From: Desulfovulcanus ferrireducens
GTDB lineage: Bacteria; Desulfobacterota; Desulfovibrionia; Desulfovibrionales; Desulfonatronovibrionaceae
DNA length: 64,000 nucleotides
NCBI RefSeq assembly: GCF_018704065.1
Contig: NZ_JAGUQP010000009.1
Coordinates: 16,700 to 80,699 of the forward strand
Direction of reading: 5' to 3'
Shown here piece by piece: positions 45,613 through 53,907 of the stretch; the stretch's first letter is position 1; every line of letters starts with the position of its first letter. The notes below the pieces were generated by a model that ran no database searches, was not told where the DNA came from, and saw only the letters and a program-made list of their open reading frames with translations. A program made the position numbers and the translations under genes.

Positions 45613-47613
45613 TTACAGTAATTTATGTTTCCAATTCCAGAGTCCGGCTCGTTTTTTGAGTTTGATTTTAGGTGGGATAGGTTCGTGGATATAAATAAAC
45701 AGAGAGTATCCAGCCTGAGATAATATGTTTTTGTATTCAGAAAGGTTTATCTCCCAGTTGGGGAAGAGATAGTAGTTTTTATCATAGGTGATGGCCCAGG
45801 CCGTTTCCTGTTTAGGGCTTGTAAATGGCTCTCTGGTTTTGAGATCATCTGAAAATGTGCGCGAAATACACAGGGGCCAAAGTCCTTTGAGAACTATGCC
45901 CAGTGGCAGAGGGCTATGCTCCGGAAGAGCCAAAAAACTGTCTCTCTCAAGTTCAGGGCTGACAATCGCGCCGGCAAAGCCCACTTGTTTTAGGGTGAGT
46001 ATAGTCAGGCTATTACTGGTGTTACAAAAAGGTCCTGCCCATAAGTTGAGTTTCTTGTTCTTCGGGAACAAGCCCATTTGCCAGATGGCATTTAAAATAA
46101 AATTTCTGGCTCTTTTTTTTACCAGATGCTCAATGAGTTTCTGCCAGGCCTTTTCTTCACCGGGCCAGATAACCGGAGGCAGGACAAACCACTTGTTTGT
46201 TATGGCCTTGAATTGCACGCCTTTTTTAAAATCCAGGCTTAGCCAGTAGCCAAGAGGGGCTTTACTTGTGGTCCTAACTGGTTGGCGAAAGATATTCAGG
46301 TCCAGAGAAGCTGTCGCATGCTTGCTCTTCGACTTTTTGGGCTGAGGGATATGAGGCTTAAAGTTAGAAGAAAGTACTTTGATTCCCTGTTTCTCCGTTT
46401 CCAAGCTTCCAAGTTTCTCCTTCAGGGCTTTGATTTTAGACGTTAGTTCTGGCTCCTGACGGTCTATAAGAAAGATAGGGGTGTTTTTTGTTACTTTTTT
46501 TGAAAGGTGAAATTTTCCTCTTTTAGGTATTCTTTTTCTAATTTTGACCAAGTGATGCCCTTTTTCATCTTCAAAACCAACTCGCAGAAGATCGCCGGGA
46601 ATAAGTTCTTCTCTGGGCGTAAAAAAAGGTTTTTCTGCCGGGCCCTGGACCTTGCCAATAAATTTTCCTGATCCACTCTGGTTTTTCGGGGCTATTGGGT
46701 TATATGGGCGCTGGGGTAGAAAATAATAATGGGTTCTGTTTCTGCCCAAGGCTTGATCAAGGAGTTCCAGGGCCATTTTTTTCATCTGTGCATCTTTATG
46801 GTCGCGCAAAATCTGATAGGCACGCACAGTATAATAGACATAATGGGGACCTTTCTTGCGACCCTCGATTTTCCAGGACTTGATACGCGGTATGGACAAT
46901 AGTGGTTTGGTCAGGACATCCAGGCTTAAATCCAGGCAGGAAAAGAATCTTTGTCTTATCCCCTTGTAGGTGTATAATCGACGGCAAGGCTGTACGCACC
47001 TGCCCCTTAGCCCGCTTTTCCCTCCTAAAAAGCTACTCCAATAACACCGGCCGGAAACAGCGTAACAGAGCGCACCATGAACAAAGATTTCCAGGTCTAT
47101 GGGCGAGTCAGAAGCCAAAGCTTTAATTTCATCAATGTTTAGTTCTCTGGGCAACACAACCCTTGAGATTCCCAGGTTTTTGGCCAAAGCCAACCCGGAT
47201 TTTAAGCTTAGATCTCCCAGGGTCGATAAATGTATTTCTCCTCTATAATCTACCTGCCGGGCCAGGTTAACAAGGCTCAAGTCAGAGATAATTAAGGCAT
47301 CGGGATGAACATATTGGTTCAAGCGATCCAAAAGGCGGCCAGCGCTGTCCAGGTCATCTTCCTTGACCAGCGTGTTTAAGGCCACATAGACTTTGATTCC
47401 TCTGGTGTGGGCTAGCTCTGTTAGCCCTGCGAGCTGACTGATGGAGAAATTTTCAGCCTCCATGCGCGCGGAAAAGTGCTTTAGACCGCAATAGATGGCA
47501 TCGGCCCCCGCAGCTATGGCTGCCAGGAAGGAGTCTTCACTCCCTGCCGGGGCCAGAATTTCCGGGCGGCTCTGAGTTGTGGGTTCTGGGTTATGAGTGC
47601 GGTCAAAAGTCAT
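45613..47613 (-). CDS. Peptidase U32-family protein
   Basis: A 666-residue protein. The first ~290 residues form the U32 TIM-barrel (LAPAGSEDSFLAAIAAGADAIY, FVHGALCYAVSGRCYWSSFLGG, GLRGRCVQPCRRLY, WKIEGRKKGPHYV) with four cysteines for an Fe-S cluster. The rest includes an OB-like segment (FIGKVQGPAEKPFF, ELIPGDLLRVGFEDE) and a C-terminal domain. Bacterial U32 relatives (RlhA, TrhP, UbiU/V) are prephenate- or Fe-S-dependent hydroxylases of RNA or quinone, not true proteases. The ATG at 47613 has AGGAG; a TTG at 47628 is possible. Confidence 0.9.
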   Translation of the reverse strand: MTFDRTHNPEPTTQSRPEILAPAGSEDSFLAAIAAGADAIYCGLKHFSARMEAENFSISQLAGLTELAHTRGIKVYVALNTLVKEDDLDSAGRLLDRLNQYVHPDALIISDLSLVNLARQVDYRGEIHLSTLGDLSLKSGLALAKNLGISRVVLPRELNIDEIKALASDSPIDLEIFVHGALCYAVSGRCYWSSFLGGKSGLRGRCVQPCRRLYTYKGIRQRFFSCLDLSLDVLTKPLLSIPRIKSWKIEGRKKGPHYVYYTVRAYQILRDHKDAQMKKMALELLDQALGRNRTHYYFLPQRPYNPIAPKNQSGSGKFIGKVQGPAEKPFFTPREELIPGDLLRVGFEDEKGHHLVKIRKRIPKRGKFHLSKKVTKNTPIFLIDRQEPELTSKIKALKEKLGSLETEKQGIKVLSSNFKPHIPQPKKSKSKHATASLDLNIFRQPVRTTSKAPLGYWLSLDFKKGVQFKAITNKWFVLPPVIWPGEEKAWQKLIEHLVKKRARNFILNAIWQMGLFPKNKKLNLWAGPFCNTSNSLTILTLKQVGFAGAIVSPELERDSFLALPEHSPLPLGIVLKGLWPLCISRTFSDDLKTREPFTSPKQETAWAITYDKNYYLFPNWEINLSEYKNILSQAGYSLFIYIHEPIPPKIKLKKRAGLWNWKHKLL

Positions 47614-47733
47614 GGAAACTCCTGTCAATTCCGAGTGTTGAAATTCAGCTTCAAAAATTCTGAAATTCCTTTAACTTAAGAAAATCATGGCCGTTTTTTG
47701 ATTTCCTTCACTATATCACTGTCTCACTTACAT

Positions 47734-48729
47734 TCAAGGCTTCTCGTACAAAAAACAGCGCACCCTATGATTTGGTGAAATCGTGGCCCAGGATGGTTTT
47801 TTGTGTGTACAAATGTCCATTTTTTGTGGGCAACGAGGATGAAAGCTGCATCCTGATGGTGGGTTTATAGGGCTTGGAAGTTCAAAGTATGTGTTAGTGT
47901 TTGTGTCAGTGCTGGTATTGGGGATGGTGGCGGTTTGTATTTCAGGGTCAGGAATGGGGATAGCCTTGATCAGGGCCTGCGTATAAGGATGTTTGGGGGA
48001 CGAGTAGAGTTCTTTTTTGCTGGCTATCTCCACCAGTCCTCCGAGATACATAACCGCTATGCGCTGGCAAAGATACTTGACCACAGCCAGATCGTGGGAA
48101 ATGAATAAATATGTCAAATTGAACTCTGTTTGCAATCTTTTTAAAAGCTTAAGTATCTGGGCCTGCACAGATACATCCAGGGCAGAGACCGGTTCATCAC
48201 AGACAATCAGTCTGGGGTTAAGGCTGATGGCCCTGGCTATGGCTATCCTCTGTCTTTGTCCTCCGCTGAATTCATGGGGATAGCGGTTAAGGTGTTCAGA
48301 TGAAAGGCCCACTTGAGCGGCCAGCTCTAGAACCTTGTCCTGGATATCTTTTGGGGTACCTATTTTGTTGATTTTTAAAGGCTCGGCAATGATATCTTTT
48401 ACTTTTTGCCGTGGATTTAGCGATGAAAAGGGGTCCTGAAAAATCATCTGTATATCCCGGGGAGAAAATTTTCGGGGCCAGGAAAGTTCCTGGCCATACC
48501 AGAAGATTTGACCCTGTGTAGGCCGCTCCAACCCGCAGATGATCTTGCCCAGGGTAGATTTGCCGCACCCGGATTCGCCAACAAGACCAATAGTTTCTCC
48601 AGGATAGATATCCAGGTTAATATCCTTGACGGCTTTTAACTCGAGCCTTTTTTTGTTTAAAAGGCCTTTTTTTACCGTGTATATCTTACTGATGTTTTTA
48701 AGGGATAATAATGGAGTTGTTGAGTTCAT
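47734..48729 (-). CDS. Oligopeptide/dipeptide ABC transporter ATPase (DppF-like)
   Basis: A 331-residue ATPase. Walker A GESGCGKST, signature FSGGQRQR, Walker B LIVCDEPVSALD, switch His in ISHDLA, and the C-terminal OppD/F cap with HPYTQALI and PPSGCSFHPRCP. A threonine/asparagine-rich insert (IPNTSTDTNTNT) comes from a short DNA repeat. It would be the second ATPase of a Dpp/Opp importer, with the gene at 49179. The permeases and binding protein are not in the window. Confidence 0.92.
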   Translation of the reverse strand: MNSTTPLLSLKNISKIYTVKKGLLNKKRLELKAVKDINLDIYPGETIGLVGESGCGKSTLGKIICGLERPTQGQIFWYGQELSWPRKFSPRDIQMIFQDPFSSLNPRQKVKDIIAEPLKINKIGTPKDIQDKVLELAAQVGLSSEHLNRYPHEFSGGQRQRIAIARAISLNPRLIVCDEPVSALDVSVQAQILKLLKRLQTEFNLTYLFISHDLAVVKYLCQRIAVMYLGGLVEIASKKELYSSPKHPYTQALIKAIPIPDPEIQTATIPNTSTDTNTNTYFELPSPINPPSGCSFHPRCPQKMDICTHKKPSWATISPNHRVRCFLYEKP

Positions 48730-48770
48730 TGAGTTTTTGGTTAAATAGTTAAATAGGTTAATTGGTTTTA

Positions 48771-49086
48771 GAGCCTGTGGCCGAACCTTTATATCAACTC
48801 AATTTCCATGGTTTATTCTAGTCTTGGTTTCTTTCATGCTGCTACAAAGACTTGGACCCATCTAAAGTTTGCTTGCGGACAGAGCATAATGGGATACTTT
48901 GGGTAAACAAATATTCTTTTTATTATCGATAGTTATGGTCAATATCGCAAAATATTTAGCCCACTCATCTCGATGCTCTGTTTTTCCGCAAGGTTCATTA
49001 AGATTGGGTTACCCAAGCCGTTTGTAATGCATTTCAGAAACCAGGACTTTCAATCAGCGCTTGAGATAGGGTTTGGCCACAGGCTC
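48771..49086 (+). mobile_element. Family A foldback MITE, copy 3
   Basis: The best-preserved copy, 316 bp, from GAGCCTGTGGCCGAACC to GGTTTGGCCACAGGCTC. The two halves are largely complementary: CTTGCGGACAGAGCAT pairs with ATGCTCTG and CCGCAAG, and TCTTGGTTTC pairs with GAAACCAGGA. TA lies at the left flank. It sits between the two peptide-transporter ATPase genes. Confidence 0.92.
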
Positions 49087-49178
49087 TTTAATGGTTAAAT
49101 TGGTTGAAATTCCAATTCACCTTTTAACCTAATTAACCTCTTCGACTCTTAATTTTTATCATTTTACCCTGTCTCGCA

Positions 49179-50129
49179 TTAATAAAGCCAGCATTTAACT
49201 TTTCTTGTCTGAGAGTGGGAGAGTAAAGGCGGTTCTTTTTGCTGACAAATGGTTTTTTTAAATTTACACCGGGGATGAAAAGCGCATCCTGGAGGAAGAT
49301 TAAGCAAATTAGGCACTGAGCCGCGAATAGGAATCAGTTCCTTGTCCTTATCAATCCTGGGAAGAGAATCAAGCAACCCTTGCGTATAGGGATGCAAAGG
49401 ATCCTTAAAGAGTTCTTTTACCGGACTTTGCTCAACGATTTTTCCTGCATACATTACGTTCACGCGCTGGCATGTGCTGGCTACAAGACCCAGGTCGTGC
49501 GTAATTAAAACGGTAGCCGTATTATTGGTCTTTTGCATTTTTTGCAAGAGATTCAGTATCTGGGCCTGGATGGTTACATCCAAAGCAGTTGTTGGTTCGT
49601 CGGCCAAAATTATTTTCGGGGAGCAGGAGAGCGCCATGGCAATGACGATTCTCTGGCGCATCCCTCCACTTAGTTGATGGGGAAAATCAAAAAATCTCCT
49701 TTCCGGGTCAGGAATGCCCACCTCCTGCATCAATTTTAGAGCCTTTTCTTTGGCTTGGTTCCTGGATAATCCCTGGTGGTATATCAAGGGTTCGCAGAGC
49801 TGTTCGCCTATGCGTAAAACCGGGTTTAGTGCGGTCATGGGCTCCTGGAAAATCATGGAGATTTTATTTCCCCGTATTTTTTGCATTTGTTTTTCGCTTA
49901 AAAGAAGCAGGTCCTGGCCATTAAATTCAATCTTGCCGTGGACAATTTTGCCAGGAGGCGTTGGCACAAGCCTTAAAATTGACAAGGCAAGCATGCTCTT
50001 GCCACAGCCGGATTCTCCTACTAAAGCCAGGGTCTCACCTGGATTCAGGGTGAGAGAGACATCATCTACTGCTTTTGCTATGCCCTGAGATAAGAAAAAA
50101 TAGGTTTTTAGATTCTTTATTTGCAGCAT
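49179..50129 (-). CDS. Oligopeptide/dipeptide ABC transporter ATPase (DppD-like)
   Basis: A 316-residue ATPase. Walker A GESGCGKSM, signature LSGGMRQR, Walker B IILADEPTTALD and the OppD cap (HPYTQGLLDSLPRI, PPGCAFHPRC). It is the upstream partner of the DppF-like gene, but a 449-bp gap with a MITE now separates them. Its start is 91 bp from the divergent trmFO start, so both promoters share that gap. Confidence 0.92.
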   Translation of the reverse strand: MLQIKNLKTYFFLSQGIAKAVDDVSLTLNPGETLALVGESGCGKSMLALSILRLVPTPPGKIVHGKIEFNGQDLLLLSEKQMQKIRGNKISMIFQEPMTALNPVLRIGEQLCEPLIYHQGLSRNQAKEKALKLMQEVGIPDPERRFFDFPHQLSGGMRQRIVIAMALSCSPKIILADEPTTALDVTIQAQILNLLQKMQKTNNTATVLITHDLGLVASTCQRVNVMYAGKIVEQSPVKELFKDPLHPYTQGLLDSLPRIDKDKELIPIRGSVPNLLNLPPGCAFHPRCKFKKTICQQKEPPLLSHSQTRKVKCWLY

Positions 50130-50220
50130 TTTTTGGTTCGACGTTTGACGTTATTTTGTTAAACTTTCTTAATTCAACATTAAAAATTAAATATTCAACA
50201 TTAATATATGGGAGTAACAC

Positions 50221-51546
50221 ATGCATAAAAATATAGCCATTATCGGCGGTGGGTTGGCCGGATGTGAACTTGCCTGGCAACTTGCCAGATTTGATATCCC
50301 CTGTACCATTTTTGAGATGAAGCCGCAAAAATTTTCTCCGGCCCACAAAAGCCCCCTTCTGGCCGAGCTGGTTTGTTCAAATTCTCTGCGATCAGAGGAG
50401 CTAACCACGGGCATTGGGCTTTTAAAACATGAGATGGAGCAGTTAAATAGTATTACGCTTCAGGCTGCAAGAGCATGCAGGGTTCCGGCCGGCAAGGCAT
50501 TGGCCGTGGATAGGGAAAAGTTTTCTGCCTTTATTACCAATGCGATTCAGACCAGAGAAAGTATTCAGGTTAGGATTAAGGAAATTCAAAGCCTGGATGA
50601 TCCGGAGCTTAAAGAGTACGACTACATAATTATTGCTGCCGGGCCTTTAATCAGTGATCCTTTGGCTGAGGAATTAAGTAAAATAACAGGGGAGGATGGC
50701 AAAAATCTTTATTTTTATGACGCCATAGCACCTATTGTGAGCGCGGATTCCATAAACATGGAAAAGGTCTTTTGGGGTGCGCGGTATGCGCCGGACGATA
50801 AAGATTATTTGAATTGTCCTTTAACCAAGGAGGAATACTTCCGGTTTTATAAAGAGCTTGTGTCCGCAAAAACTGTTGCGGCCAAGGATTTTGAGCGGGA
50901 AATTCATTTTGAGGGCTGTTTGCCTGTCGAGGCCATGGCAGCGCGAGGGGAAATGACTCTGGCTTATGGTCCGCTAAAACCAGTGGGGCTTATTGACCCG
51001 CGTACCGGAAAACAGCCTTTTGCCGTGGTCCAGCTAAGGGCTGAAAACCTGGACAAGACTGCCTTTAACCTGGTTGGCTTTCAGACAAAACTCACCTATC
51101 CGGAGCAAAAAAGGGTCTTCAGGCTCATTCCGGGCTTAGAGGAGGCAGAGTTTTTGCGCCTTGGGAGCATGCACAGGAATACTTATGTTAATGCACCCAA
51201 GGTTTTGACTCCGGAGCTTATGCTTAAAAAAAGGCCAAATGTATTTTTGGCCGGACAGATTACCGGGGTTGAAGGATATCTGGAATCCGCGGCTTGTGGA
51301 TTGTACCTGGGGCTTCATCTGGCCTTTAAACTTCGCGGGAAAGTATTGCCTGCGCTCCCAAAAGAAACTGCTCTGGGCGCTTTGATGAACCATCTCAGGA
51401 CGCCGGCAAAAAAATTTCAGCCCTCCAATATCCACTTTGGGCTGTTTCCAGCTTTAAATGTCAGGGCCAAAAAGGCCAAGAGAAAAGAGCTCCATGCCAG
51501 GAGAGCACAGGAAAAATTTTCGCAGTGGCTTGAGGAAGTGAGATAG
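50221..51546 (+). CDS. trmFO: Folate/FAD-dependent tRNA-uridine(54) methyltransferase
   Basis: A 441-residue TrmFO. The Rossmann FAD site is IAIIGGGLAGCELAWQLA at the N-terminus, followed by FEMKP, LAELVCSNSLRSEE (conserved Cys) and a C-terminal GQITGVEGYLESAA signature. It makes ribothymidine at tRNA position 54 using methylene-tetrahydrofolate and FADH2. Length and motifs are complete. Confidence 0.97.
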   Translation: MHKNIAIIGGGLAGCELAWQLARFDIPCTIFEMKPQKFSPAHKSPLLAELVCSNSLRSEELTTGIGLLKHEMEQLNSITLQAARACRVPAGKALAVDREKFSAFITNAIQTRESIQVRIKEIQSLDDPELKEYDYIIIAAGPLISDPLAEELSKITGEDGKNLYFYDAIAPIVSADSINMEKVFWGARYAPDDKDYLNCPLTKEEYFRFYKELVSAKTVAAKDFEREIHFEGCLPVEAMAARGEMTLAYGPLKPVGLIDPRTGKQPFAVVQLRAENLDKTAFNLVGFQTKLTYPEQKRVFRLIPGLEEAEFLRLGSMHRNTYVNAPKVLTPELMLKKRPNVFLAGQITGVEGYLESAACGLYLGLHLAFKLRGKVLPALPKETALGALMNHLRTPAKKFQPSNIHFGLFPALNVRAKKAKRKELHARRAQEKFSQWLEEVR

Positions 51547-51699
51547 AGACAATCTCATGTCTCTGCCTACGGCGCAGCAAATTCGACTTTTGGCAGTCTC
51601 AAATGTGTTGGCATCTTTATCTCTCTTCATATCCCATGGAAGGGAATTTGTCCACATGAACCGTTCGGCCGTCTTTAACCCATGTATGAGAAGGTTGGG

Positions 51700-52035
51700 A
51701 GGCATATCCAGTATCTGCACCTGTCGGAAAAAGTTTAATGCTTTTTTAACCGCAGACCCACGCAGACTAACGCAGACATTCTTGTTCGGCAGACTTTGCC
51801 GAACAAAAACCTGACGGCCTTACAGGCTGTGGTTAAGCTTAGTAACTATTACCTTCCAGGTGTGCTGATAGCCGTAGCCGATACAATAAGAGCCGAAATT
51901 CAAATATCCTTCCCGGCCTGGAAGGCTGGGACAGCAGCGCGACCGACAAGTCGCCGGGAGCACTTGTCTGGGTCCAACTGCGGTTAAAATATAAGCTTTC
52001 ATAAATAGCAAGTGCAGATATCGGATGCACCCTCT
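51700..52035. repeat. Inverted family C motif pair
   Basis: GAGGCATATCCAGTATCTGC at the left and its imperfect inverse GCAGATATCGGATGCACCCTC at the right, about 300 bp apart. They could be the ends of a decayed non-autonomous element. The enclosed DNA has the ACGCAGAC direct repeats near 51760 and no gene. Confidence 0.45.
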
Positions 52036-52083
52036 TCGTACTCCTCTCCCCTTACAAAAATCTTCTTCTCCAAGGAAACATAT

Positions 52084-52260
52084 TTTTTTACAGTCAAAAA
52101 CGGTCAGGTATCCAGCACTTGTCACATTTATCAATACTGCTCCATGTTTGCTCAGGCCTTTCTGAACGGCTGTCTTCATCTTTTTATGCAATATTTTTAA
52201 CTCAATAACTATTTTTTGAGCTATTCTTTCAAAGTCCTCCTTAGCTCTCTGTATGGGCAA
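52084..52260 (-). pseudogene. PD-(D/E)XK nuclease-domain relic
   Basis: The minus strand encodes ERIAQKIVIELKILHKKM and then a SAGYLTVFDCKK segment. This matches the end of the restriction-endonuclease-like domain of AAA-ATPase/PD-(D/E)XK proteins (ELKILHK, GYLVIFDR). The ATPase part is missing and the middle is scrambled, so it is a fragment. Confidence 0.5.
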
Positions 52261-53050
52261 GACAACAAGCAGGTCTGTCCTTTTCCTTCCGGGTCATATT
52301 CACTTAATCTTTCCACCGCTATTAACTATCCGAAGCAAAAAGCTCCGCTGCAAGGGATATAATTTTATAATGTATGATCCAGCACTGATGATGTCTATTC
52401 TTGCTGGATTTTTTGAATCCATTATGTCTTATGATAAGTTTTTTTACAAATAATTTAAATAGATTGCATGTGTCTAGACTGCAGTTTATTCTGTATTGAT
52501 GTCAGGTATTAAGAAATGTTTAAATTAGTGGTTGACAAATTTAGATAGTTGGTTGAGGTATGATGTATAATAGTAATTTTTTTTATTTTTTATTTTTTAT
52601 TTTCATATAAAAATTTTTATAATAATATGTATAAACGTATTCAAAACTCTTTTTATAACATATCTTATGTGTAATAATTTTTGATAATATTCATAGCGAA
52701 AAAGATATGTTGTTCATCGTAGAAATTTTCTTTAATCGCTAATGTTAGTATAGGTGGAATTAATATAAAGTTAAAGTTATCAGTTGTAGTGTCTATAGGT
52801 TTGAATTAGTCAGGAGTTATATTTATATTATTGTGGGGATGACCTCCTTATCTCCGAACTTTTGCATACTCTTGTGTAAGGTATATTTATGTTTATGGAT
52901 TTGGCTACAGGGTTTTAACGGTTTTCACTGTCTTGTCTGGGTATTCTGTGGCAACTATAGCCTATTAACGCTAAAAGATTATCGAGCTGACTTTTTGGGC
53001 TGAATTTGGGCGCAGCTTGCCTATACGCCTCGAAAATGACGTTTAGAAAA

Positions 53051-53192
53051 GGGGGTACCCTGATTACGTCATTCTGAGCGAAGCGAAGAATCTCGTTTGC
53101 TACGTTAGAGATTCTTCGGTCGTTTCACTCCCTCAGAATGACGAGGAGTGGGAAATATTTTTGGATTGAAACAACTCGCGGAAACATCACCC
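53051..53192. repeat. Family D palindromic repeat, second copy
   Basis: TGATTACGTCATTCTGAGCG, GAAGCGAAGAATCTCG and CTCAGAATGACGAGGAGTGG are shared almost base for base with 10380-10533. Its right end runs into the RHS fragment. Confidence 0.8.
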
Positions 53193-53787
53193 TTTGGGCG
53201 GCGGATTGAGAAAACGGTTGAGGAAATCAAGGATCACGAAACCAAGGTCAAGATTTACACCTATGTTTACGACAACGAGGATATCATCCTTGAGATTCTG
53301 ACCAGGTCAAAGGGCAAAAAAATTGAGACCAGCCGGTACATCCACGGCCCTGGTATTGATGAGCCATTGGCCATCGAACAGAACGGCAAGGTTTATTTTT
53401 ATCATGCCGATGGTCTGGGCAGCATCATCACTCTCAGCGACCACAAAGGCAAGGTGGTGCAGAGTTATGAATATTCTGCCTTTGGCGAATTGAAACACCA
53501 CGGCAACAAGGTCAAGAACAGTTACACTTATACCGGCAGGGAGTGGGATAAGGAGACAGGGCTATATTTCTACCGGGCGAGGTATTATGAGCCAACTATA
53601 GGCCGCTTCATCTCCAAGAATCAAACAGTGTTTGCCGGTGGAGTTAATTTCTATGCTTATGTGTGGTGTTCCGGTTAATAGGGTGGATCTGTGGGGATTA
53701 TTTAGTGATGGAATGGGCAAAGGTGGAAATTTTTTTGGACATAGTGATTTTTCTGAATTCTTAAGAGTGTTTCATCAAAAAAGTTGA
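53193..53787 (+). pseudogene. Frameshifted RHS-repeat protein C-terminus
   Basis: This is the tail of an RHS/YD-repeat protein. YHADGLGSIITLSD, YEYSAFGEL and YTGREWDKETGLYFYRARYYEPTIGRFIS are the core-ending motifs. After NFYAYV the frame stops, but the next frame continues as VPVNRVDLWGLFSDGMGKGG up to a stop at 53785, showing a one- or two-base frameshift near 53664. The 5' part of the gene (which would be thousands of bases) is lost at the family D repeat. What follows DLWG would be the variable toxin tip; only about 30 residues remain. Confidence 0.85.
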
Positions 53788-53907
53788 ACAGTAAACTGTT
53801 TAAATGATATTTTTTAAGGATCGGCTGAGTGATTTTAATATATTGAATTGCTTCAATATTTGGTAGGGTTGTGAGTTGTTTTTGCAAGCTGCGTAACTTC
53901 CGGTTGA

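Larger units (their letters stand above)
51547..53050. other. Decayed, A/T-rich gene-free region
   Basis: About 1.5 kb with no intact gene. It holds a pair of inverted family C motifs (51700-52035), a relic of a PD-(D/E)XK protein (52084-52260) and a very A/T-rich stretch (about 52440-52800). Between 51590 and 51720 the minus strand keeps a short frame (NSLPWDMKRDKDANTF) that I do not recognise. The A/T content and debris suggest an old insertion site. Confidence 0.5.

Noticed and set aside
45613..47613. A secreted collagenase role for the U32 protein
   Set aside because: No signal peptide, and the Fe-S cysteines place it with the RNA/quinone hydroxylase relatives.
51454..51720. A minus-strand open frame of about 90 codons after trmFO
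   Set aside because: Its first part is the antisense of the trmFO end and it matches no family I know; it was kept only as debris.
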